Below, piece after piece: positions 5,840 to 10,405 of a stretch of 10,405 nucleotides of DNA. The stretch's first letter is position 1, and every line of letters starts with the position of its first letter. A program made the translations under genes and the position numbers. The stretch comes from Gemmatimonadaceae bacterium (GTDB lineage: Bacteria; Gemmatimonadota; Gemmatimonadetes; Gemmatimonadales; Gemmatimonadaceae), in NCBI GenBank assembly GCA_014378185.1, contig JACMOE010000713.1, forward strand, positions 1 to 10,405, given 5' to 3'. The notes under the pieces are model-generated. The model worked only from the letters and a program-made list of their open reading frames with translations, did not search any database and was not told where the DNA came from.

Positions 5840-7512
5840 AGGGCACCTGCCTTGCGCTGCTGGGTGATGATGTCCGACGTGCGCCACGCGAGCGCAAGGA
5901 TGGTGAGCGTCGGATTCTTGTCCGCCTGCGTGGTGAACGGCCCGCCGTCGGCGACGAAGAGATTCTTGCAGTCGTACGCCTGGCAGTTGGCGTTGAGCAC
6001 GGCAGTATTCGGGTTCGCGCCCATCTGCACGGCGCCCACCTCGTGGATGATCGACCCGCCGGTGGAGAGCCCATACCCCTGCTCCTTCGTGGGCATCGGG
6101 CCGAACACCGTGCCACCCATCTCCGCGATGAGCGAACGGAAGGTCTCCTGCATGTGCTTCGACTGGTTGTACTCCGCGTCACTCCACTTCCAGTGAAAAC
6201 GCAGCACCGGAATGCCGAACTGGTCCACCACGGTGGGATCGATCTCGCAATACGAATCCGCGTTGGGCAGCATCTCTCCTCGGCCGGAGAAGCCGATGGT
6301 GGCACCGTAGTACTTGCGGTAGTCGTCCTTGAGCGACTTGCCATAGCCACCGCCACCCGGATACCCGGCAATGCCACCCATGAAGCCGTAGCCCGGCGCG
6401 CTCAGCCCGCCGTATACTTCGATGTGATAGCCGCGGGGGAAGTCGAGCTTCTTGTTGTCGAGCCACCAGGGCATGTACACGTGCATGCCGCCCACGCCGT
6501 CCTCGTTGTGCGGCACGTGGTCCACCATGGACGGGATGTAGCCTGAGACGTTCGTGCCCGTGGTATCGGTGAGCCCCTTGCCCACCCAGCCAGACGAGTT
6601 GCCCAGTCCCTGCGGAAACTTCGCCGACTTGGAGTTGAGCAGCAGTCGAGCCGATTCGCACGCACTCGCGGCCAGCACGACGACGCGCGCCCTCACGTGC
6701 TTGTCCAGACCGGTGCGCTTGTCCACGTATGTGACGCCCGTCGCGAGACCATCCTTGCCGACGGTGACCTCGCGCGCCATCGCATTCGTGATGAGCGTGA
6801 GCCGACCCGTCTTCAGCGCCGGGCCGATGAGCACATCCGGACTGGAGAAGTTGGCCTTCACCGAGCAGCCGCGGTTGCACTGGCCGCAGTAGTGACACGC
6901 CTGGCGGCCATTGATGGCCTTCGTCGTGATGGAGAGGCGCGACGGAATGCAGGTGATGCCGAGCTTGTCGCTCGTCTTCTTCACCAGCAGCTCGTAGCAG
7001 CGCGGGCGCGGTGCCGGCTGGAAGTTGCCGTCCGGATGGTTGCGCAGGCCTTCATTGCTGCCGAACACTCCGATGAGGTCGTCCACCTTGTCGTAGTACG
7101 GCTTCACGTCGTCGTACGAAATCGGCCAGTCCTCGCCGAGGCCGTCCGCGCTCTTGCCCTTGAAGTCGTCCGGACCGAAGCGAAGCGAGATGCGGCCCCA
7201 GTGGTTGGTGCGTCCGCCCAGCATGCGGCCACGCCACCAGTCGAACTGCGTGCCTGGCGCGCGCGTGAACGGTTCGCCCTCGATGTCCCAGCCGCCGTCG
7301 CAGGCGTCGAACTCGCCGAAAGGGCGCGAGCGCTTGGACGCACCTCGACGCGGGGATGCCCACGCGGGTGTGAGCATCTGGGAGTTCTTGCTGGCGAACC
7401 ATTCGCCGCCGGCTTCCAGCATCACCACCTTGGCGCCAGACTGCGTGAGCGCGTAGGCTGACATGCCGCCACCGGCTCCGGAACCAACAATGCAAACATC
7501 GAAATCTTCCAT
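5836..7512 (-). CDS. GMC family oxidoreductase, FAD-dependent sugar dehydrogenase catalytic subunit with predicted Fe-S cluster
   Basis: The protein has 558 residues. The FAD-binding Rossmann motif GSGAGG is at residues 10-15, with Glu33 ending the second strand. GGRTNHWGR (99-107) follows, and the C-terminal block contains His490 (IIHEVGAVQMG) and Asn533 (DKNPTLTI), the probable catalytic pair. A cysteine cluster at residues 205-216 (ACHYCGQCNRGC) has C206, C212 and C216 spaced 6 and 4 apart. As I recall, the 3Fe-4S ligands of Burkholderia cepacia FAD-glucose dehydrogenase have the same spacing (C212, C218, C222). There is no signal peptide; export by Tat hitch-hiking on the next gene's product is expected. 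The ATG is preceded by AGGGGA at 7517-7522 on the minus strand, 4 bases before the start. It is the first gene of the minus-strand operon and its TGA overlaps the small-subunit GTG. The likely reaction is oxidation of a sugar or glycoside at C1 or C3. The substrate is unknown and no cytochrome c subunit is present here. Confidence 0.92.
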   Translation of the reverse strand: MEDFDVCIVGSGAGGGMSAYALTQSGAKVVMLEAGGEWFASKNSQMLTPAWASPRRGASKRSRPFGEFDACDGGWDIEGEPFTRAPGTQFDWWRGRMLGGRTNHWGRISLRFGPDDFKGKSADGLGEDWPISYDDVKPYYDKVDDLIGVFGSNEGLRNHPDGNFQPAPRPRCYELLVKKTSDKLGITCIPSRLSITTKAINGRQACHYCGQCNRGCSVKANFSSPDVLIGPALKTGRLTLITNAMAREVTVGKDGLATGVTYVDKRTGLDKHVRARVVVLAASACESARLLLNSKSAKFPQGLGNSSGWVGKGLTDTTGTNVSGYIPSMVDHVPHNEDGVGGMHVYMPWWLDNKKLDFPRGYHIEVYGGLSAPGYGFMGGIAGYPGGGGYGKSLKDDYRKYYGATIGFSGRGEMLPNADSYCEIDPTVVDQFGIPVLRFHWKWSDAEYNQSKHMQETFRSLIAEMGGTVFGPMPTKEQGYGLSTGGSIIHEVGAVQMGANPNTAVLNANCQAYDCKNLFVADGGPFTTQADKNPTLTILALAWRTSDIITQQRKAGAL

Positions 7513-7701
7513 TGAGTCCCCTGGGGAAGCCCAGAATTTGGGGCAGGGTGCAGGTCAGGGGGAAGACTTTGGGCAGAAATGGGACAAAACTCGCCCATCT
7601 CGCACCGCAGTGACCGCTCGATGACCTCGCACTGACCCCAACTCGGCATCCTTGATCCACGAAGAGCGCAACCGCCTTCCCCCCCGCCATTGGAGCCGCA
7701 G
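7513..7701. promoter_or_regulatory. Divergent intergenic region between the GMC operon and the UMF1-type MFS gene
   Basis: This 189-base gap separates two divergently transcribed units and so should hold promoters for both. I see no consensus -35/-10 pair on either strand. The half closer to the GMC gene has G-rich runs, with TTTGGGGCAG followed by a similar TTTGGGCAG. The part nearer the MFS gene contains three TGACC units (within about 7609-7640, GTGACC...GATGACC...CTGACC), which might be a repeated regulator half-site. Shared regulation of the two units is plausible from the arrangement only. Confidence 0.4.
7692..7695 (+). promoter_or_regulatory. Ribosome binding site that decides the UMF1-type MFS start
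   Basis: GGAG at 7692-7695 is followed by six bases and then ATG at 7702. This makes ATG 7702 the better start than the in-frame TTG at 7690, which overlaps the GGAG itself. Confidence 0.65.
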
Positions 7702-9021
7702 ATGAGCACATACGGCACGCGCCTGGAGCGCGGCAGTTGGGCGCTGTACGACTTCGCGAACACGATCTTTTCCATGAACGTGGCCACGCTGTACTTCGCC
7801 GTGTGGTTCGTGGAGGACCTGCACCAGTCCAACACCCGACTTGCCATCGCCTCGGCGCTCGCGTCGGTGCTCGTGGTGTTGTCGGTGCCACTGCTGGGCG
7901 CCATTTCCGACGCCCGTCAGGTACGAAAGCCGTGGGTCATTGGCTTCACCGTGGTGTCGTGCGTTGCCTGCGCGGCCATCGGGGCAGCGGGTGCGGGCCG
8001 GATTGCCTGGATCTTCGCCGCGTACGTCATCGCCAACTACACGTACCAGGCGGCACAGCCGTTCTACAACGCGATGATGGCCGACCTCGCACCGCCCGAG
8101 GAACTGGGACGGCTGTCAGGCATCGGCACCGCTGTCGGCTACCTGGGCACCATCGTGGGCCTCCTGCTCGTGGTGCCGTTCTTCAACGGCGCGTGGCCGG
8201 GAATTGGCGCGCTACCTGCCGGCCTCATTCACACGCTGCGGAGCATCGTTCCGTTCACGTCGCAGGGGGGCCGCGCGGCGACATTCGCTCCCACTGGGCT
8301 GCTGTTCCTGATCTTCTCGCTGCCGTTGTTTCTCTTCTGCCGAGACCATCATCCGCGCGCCGGTGCCATCCAGTTGCGCGGCGCTCTTCGCGACGTCCGA
8401 CACACGCTGCGCGACGCTCGCCAGCATCCGGGCACGCTGCCATTCATCATCGCGTCGTTCCTGTATCAGGACGCCATCGGCACGATCATCGGCTTCATGG
8501 CGCTCTACGCCGTAAAGGCGATGCACTTTGCCGCCGGCTCCGAGACCACGCTCTTCCTGGTGCTGACGCTGCCCGCCATCGTCGGCAGCTATATCGCCGG
8601 ACGGCTGGTCGACCGCATCGGTGCTCGGCGCACTCTCGTGCTGTCGATCGTCGCGTGGATCGTGTTGTTGCTCGCCATGATAGCGGTGCCCACGCAGAAC
8701 GCGTTCTGGATCGTGGGACTCGGCATCGGACTCATTTTCGGCTGGGTGCCGACGGCCGAGCGGCCGGTGCTGCTCTCGCTGGTGCCGGAGGAGGAGGCGG
8801 GGCGGTTCTTCAGCCTGATGCTGTTGTCATCGCGCGCCGCGGCGGTGGCGGGCCCGCTCATCTGGGGCGTGACAGTGGACTCGCTCGAGCCCGGGTACGG
8901 CTCTGGACTCGCCTATCGCGTGGCCGTGCTGACGGTGGCGGCGATGTTCGCGGCGGCGTGGTTCGTCATGCGACTGGTGCCTGACGATCACGCCAGGCGC
9001 CGCTTGGAATTCGAGGTTTGA
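7702..9021 (+). CDS. MFS transporter, UMF1 (Atg22-like) family
   Basis: This 439-residue protein has about 12 membrane helices. It starts with the hallmark WALYDFANTIFSMNV (residues 13-27) of the UMF1/Atg22 branch of the major facilitator superfamily. Other family blocks are the loop 2-3 motif GAISDARQVRK (66-76), a conserved NAMMADLAPPEELGRLSGIG segment (about 123-142), and ASFLYQDAIGTII (251-263) at the start of the second half. A central charged loop (about 213-245) separates the two six-helix halves. Yeast Atg22 exports amino acids from the vacuole; bacterial members have no agreed substrate. The gene is divergent from the GMC dehydrogenase operon, so it may carry a substrate or product of that pathway, but this is inference from position only. 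The start at ATG 7702 is chosen for its GGAG at a 6-base spacing. The stop is followed closely by a large palindrome. Confidence 0.9.
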   Translation: MSTYGTRLERGSWALYDFANTIFSMNVATLYFAVWFVEDLHQSNTRLAIASALASVLVVLSVPLLGAISDARQVRKPWVIGFTVVSCVACAAIGAAGAGRIAWIFAAYVIANYTYQAAQPFYNAMMADLAPPEELGRLSGIGTAVGYLGTIVGLLLVVPFFNGAWPGIGALPAGLIHTLRSIVPFTSQGGRAATFAPTGLLFLIFSLPLFLFCRDHHPRAGAIQLRGALRDVRHTLRDARQHPGTLPFIIASFLYQDAIGTIIGFMALYAVKAMHFAAGSETTLFLVLTLPAIVGSYIAGRLVDRIGARRTLVLSIVAWIVLLLAMIAVPTQNAFWIVGLGIGLIFGWVPTAERPVLLSLVPEEEAGRFFSLMLLSSRAAAVAGPLIWGVTVDSLEPGYGSGLAYRVAVLTVAAMFAAAWFVMRLVPDDHARRRLEFEV

Positions 9022-9036
9022 TTGCTCTCCTGCGCA

Positions 9037-9146
9037 TGAGCGTGAGCGTGAAGCCTTCAGCTTTGAGCAAACAGAGCTCGAGCGTGAGCTGGAGCTCGAG
9101 CTCGAGCTCTGACAGGCTCATTGCTGGAGGCTCACGCTCACGCTCA
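9037..9146. repeat. 110-bp imperfect palindrome between convergent genes, likely bidirectional terminator
   Basis: The outer arms TGAGCGTGAGCGTGA (9037-9051) and TCACGCTCACGCTCA (9132-9146) are perfect reverse complements. They continue inward as GCCT/AGGC past a bulged A. The middle (around CAGC and TGAGC, 9058-9068, against GCTCA and GCTG, 9116-9125) pairs in part. The inner arms CAGAGCTCGAGC (9072-9083) and GCTCGAGCTCTG (9100-9111) are again perfect, with a 16-base loop. It begins 15 bases after the UMF1 stop and ends 58 bases before the stop of the converging lactonase-like gene. It is built from short GAGCTC and GAGCGT units. Termination from both sides is the simplest role. Confidence 0.8.
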
Positions 9147-9204
9147 CGCACCCCGGTGAATGGACCAGCACTGAAGTAGCGCGGTAGAGAAGGCAGGTTT
9201 CACC

Positions 9205-10074
9205 TCACCGAATCCGCACGACCTTCGGATTGCTGTCCCCCTTTGCCGCAAACCGCGTGAACACCTCCGGATCGTGCCCGGGCACGATCAACCGCAGCGA
9301 CGACGCCAGCATCTTCATCCGATCCTGCGCGCGAAGGTTCGAGAGCGAGTCCAGCGTCTGCGCAATAGGACGACGCTGGTCGAGATTCTCGTAGAGGTAT
9401 GCATTGTCCGAGGCGAGCACGATCGTGCCGTCAGGCGTCTGCACAGTCGCGAACTGCGACGCATAGGTGTGCTTGCCGCCTGTGTACACACGGATGCCCG
9501 GCATGATCTCCTGATCATCACCCTCGACGAGCTGCACCCGGCCCGCGCGCTTGAGCGACGCCAGCATCACCGCGTCCAGTGAATCCACCGCGCGATCGAG
9601 CACCCTGCCGTCGTCGTCCAGATGATGGGCGTACTCGTCGCGCTGGATCCAGATGCGTGCTCCGGGAAAGAGGTCAGCACCATCCATGTGGTCCCAATGC
9701 ACGTGCGAGACGATGATGTCGGTGACGTCTTCGGGCCGCACGCCAGCGAGCCGCACGGCCTCTGATGGTCGAAGGAAATCCGACGGCTTCCAGCGTTGGA
9801 GGAACTTGTCGCGGTAGAACCCCGCATCCATCAGCACCACCCGACCATCCGGCCGACGCACCAGCCAGACCATCGCCGCAACGTCGAGCCTCCGGCTGGT
9901 GTCTGCACCGCGGACCAGTGCCGAGACGGGAAGGTTGGAGAGTGTGGCATAGCGTATCGCCTGAACGCTGGTGTTGGGTGCGTTCGCCGTGCGATTGACC
10001 CTGACGCGAGTGCACCCGGCAATTAAAGACACAATTGCCGCGGCGATGAGAAGTCGGGAAGCAGGACGCATCAT
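9205..10074 (-). CDS. Lipoprotein metallo-beta-lactamase-fold hydrolase, N-acyl-homoserine-lactonase-like
   Basis: The protein has 289 residues. It opens with a lipoprotein signal (charged MMRPASR, hydrophobic stretch, lipobox LIAGC), giving a lipidated Cys21 followed by Thr22; this predicts anchoring to a membrane on the periplasmic or outer side. The metallo-beta-lactamase metal site is complete: HVHWDH (124-129: His124, His126, Asp128, His129), His202 (GGKHT), Asp223 (ASDN) and His267 (VPGHD), which fits a dinuclear zinc site. Tyr226 sits three residues after Asp223, the position of the active-site Tyr194 after Asp191 in the AHL lactonase AiiA. Lactone hydrolysis, including quorum quenching, is therefore a good hypothesis, but other esters or lactones are possible, and a sugar lactone made by the nearby dehydrogenase cannot be excluded. 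The start (ATG ATG) has no clear Shine-Dalgarno. The gene stands alone, converging on the UMF1-type gene, with a palindromic repeat 36 bases upstream. Confidence 0.85.
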   Translation of the reverse strand: MMRPASRLLIAAAIVSLIAGCTRVRVNRTANAPNTSVQAIRYATLSNLPVSALVRGADTSRRLDVAAMVWLVRRPDGRVVLMDAGFYRDKFLQRWKPSDFLRPSEAVRLAGVRPEDVTDIIVSHVHWDHMDGADLFPGARIWIQRDEYAHHLDDDGRVLDRAVDSLDAVMLASLKRAGRVQLVEGDDQEIMPGIRVYTGGKHTYASQFATVQTPDGTIVLASDNAYLYENLDQRRPIAQTLDSLSNLRAQDRMKMLASSLRLIVPGHDPEVFTRFAAKGDSNPKVVRIR

Positions 10075-10110
10075 GCGTGAAGGGCTCGTGTTTCAACTGC
10101 AACAAATTGA

Positions 10111-10193
10111 ACCACGGAGGTACGCAGAGGGACGCGGAGGAAACCAGGGCATGTTTCCCGGCGGTCCTCCGTGTCCCCTGTGTCCCCTGTGGT
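10111..10193. repeat. Long palindromic intergenic repeat, copy 2
   Basis: The left arm starts ACCACGGAGGTACGCAGAGG (10111-10130) and runs on to GGAGGA (10136-10141). The right arm reads TCCTCCGTGTCCCCTG (10165-10180) and continues to CCCCTGTGGT at 10193. The arms are imperfect reverse complements around a short loop holding CAGGGCATGTTTCCCGG. It shares CCTCCGTGTCCCCTGTG with copy 1 (5057-5151). The right arm contains a tandem duplication of the TGTCCCC unit that copy 1's right arm lacks. It lies between the tiny membrane-protein gene and the lactonase-like gene, upstream of the latter's start. Confidence 0.8.
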
Positions 10194-10208
10194 AAATGCA
10201 GTTGTAGC

Positions 10209-10233
10209 GGCGCGTGGACGACGTCCGGCGCGC
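10209..10233. terminator. GC-rich hairpin downstream of the edge gene, possible terminator
   Basis: GCGCG (10210-10214) pairs with CGCGC (10229-10233), and GGACG (10216-10220) with CGTCC (10222-10226), with a G-U pair and a one-base bulge in between. The hairpin sits about 30 bases beyond the stop of the minus-strand membrane-protein gene. No T-run follows, and GC-rich DNA forms such pairs easily, so this is only a possible terminator. Confidence 0.3.
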
Positions 10234-10262
10234 GCGTTGCGTTCGCGCTTATTGCCCGCTCA

Positions 10263-10405
10263 TCACCTGACCATCGGCCCAATGAAGTGCCACGCTATGG
10301 CGCAGATTGCGATGATCAGCACCAAGTGAATGATGCCGCCCAGCACCTTGCGAAGCAGCATGAACGCAAGCAGCCAGACGACGAGCAGGACGACGCCAAC
10401 AGTGA
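10263..10405 (-). CDS. Tiny membrane protein, lmo0937/DUF5670-like (partial, start beyond window)
   Basis: On the minus strand the frame is open from the right edge of the window (first full codon at 10403-10401) to the TGA at 10265-10263, giving 47 visible codons. The peptide has a first hydrophobic stretch (TVGVVLLVVWLLAFMLL), the short turn RKVLGG, and a second hydrophobic stretch beginning IIHLVLIIAICAIAW. This two-helix pattern, with a glycine-rich turn followed by IHLxLxIA, is characteristic of the roughly 50-residue lmo0937-family/DUF5670 membrane proteins of unknown function, whose members often begin with a short segment before VLxLLWLLG. Only a few N-terminal residues should be missing. 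The evidence is pattern recognition on a very short protein, so the family name is tentative, but the hydrophobic profile makes a real membrane protein likely. Confidence 0.55.
   Translation of the reverse strand, partial: TVGVVLLVVWLLAFMLLRKVLGGIIHLVLIIAICAIAWHFIGPMVR

Noticed and set aside
5223..6377. 384-codon minus-strand frame overlapping the GMC and small-subunit genes
   Set aside because: It is out of frame with both real genes, is rich in Arg/Ser/Ala as frame-shifted GC-rich codons give, and has no motif.
6865..6897. Cysteine cluster ACHYCGQCNRGC read as a separate zinc ribbon or ferredoxin-type 4Fe-4S domain
   Set aside because: It lies within the continuous GMC fold, with spacing that fits the FAD-glucose-dehydrogenase 3Fe-4S ligands better than CxxCxxCxxxCP ferredoxins.
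6697..7461. 254-codon plus-strand frame opposite the GMC gene
   Set aside because: It is antisense to the FAD-binding half of the GMC protein; Arg/Ala/Val-rich shadow without domains.
8966..9151. 61-codon minus-strand frame with ERERE and ELELEL runs
   Set aside because: It is the translation of the GAGCGT/GAGCTC palindrome plus the end of the UMF1-type gene; low complexity with no coding support.

Overview
The window is GC-rich, densely coding bacterial chromosome. The gene set (GMC flavoprotein with a Tat-exported gluconate-dehydrogenase-type small subunit, Gfo/Idh/MocA oxidoreductase, NupG-type and UMF1-type MFS carriers, a lipoprotein metallo-beta-lactamase, a PadR remnant) and the ACCACAGGGGACAC-type intergenic palindromes suggest Gemmatimonadota or a similar soil phylum such as Acidobacteriota. 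That placement is inference; no rRNA or other marker gene is present.

Layout. At 1-75 (+) the C-terminal end of an unidentified gene overlaps by ATGA the start of a nucleoside-H+-symporter-family MFS gene (72-1298, +), which ends in a strong hairpin (1332-1373). The following gene-poor stretch (1374-1728) holds what looks like a decayed PadR regulator. Five minus-strand genes follow, read from right to left: GMC oxidoreductase (7512-5836), its Tat-signal small subunit (5839-5174), a long palindromic intergenic repeat (5057-5151), a Gfo/Idh/MocA oxidoreductase (4993-3740), CutC (3743-3003), and a Fic-domain protein (2889-1729). The Fic gene has an AT-rich upstream region with a 9+9 bp inverted repeat and is less GC-rich than its neighbours. 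Divergent from the GMC operon is a UMF1/Atg22-type MFS gene (7702-9021, +). It converges on a lipoprotein metallo-beta-lactamase (10074-9205, -) with AiiA-like active-site residues; a 110-bp imperfect palindrome lies between the two. A second copy of the palindromic repeat (10111-10193) and the end of a tiny membrane protein gene (10405-10263, -) close the window.

How the genes may work together. The GMC protein has no signal peptide but carries a cysteine cluster spaced like the 3Fe-4S ligands of FAD-dependent glucose dehydrogenase. The small subunit has a twin-arginine signal. This is the hitch-hiker arrangement of periplasmic FAD-dependent sugar dehydrogenases (glucose dehydrogenase, and LacA/LacC-type glucoside 3-dehydrogenase). 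With the Gfo/Idh enzyme just downstream and sugar/nucleoside-type carriers on both sides, the central block is best read as a sugar (possibly 3-keto-sugar) oxidation and uptake locus. No cytochrome c electron acceptor is visible. GTGA or ATGA stop/start overlaps at three junctions indicate translational coupling and fix two starts that would otherwise be called too far upstream. I see no complete mobile element, CRISPR array, tRNA or rRNA.
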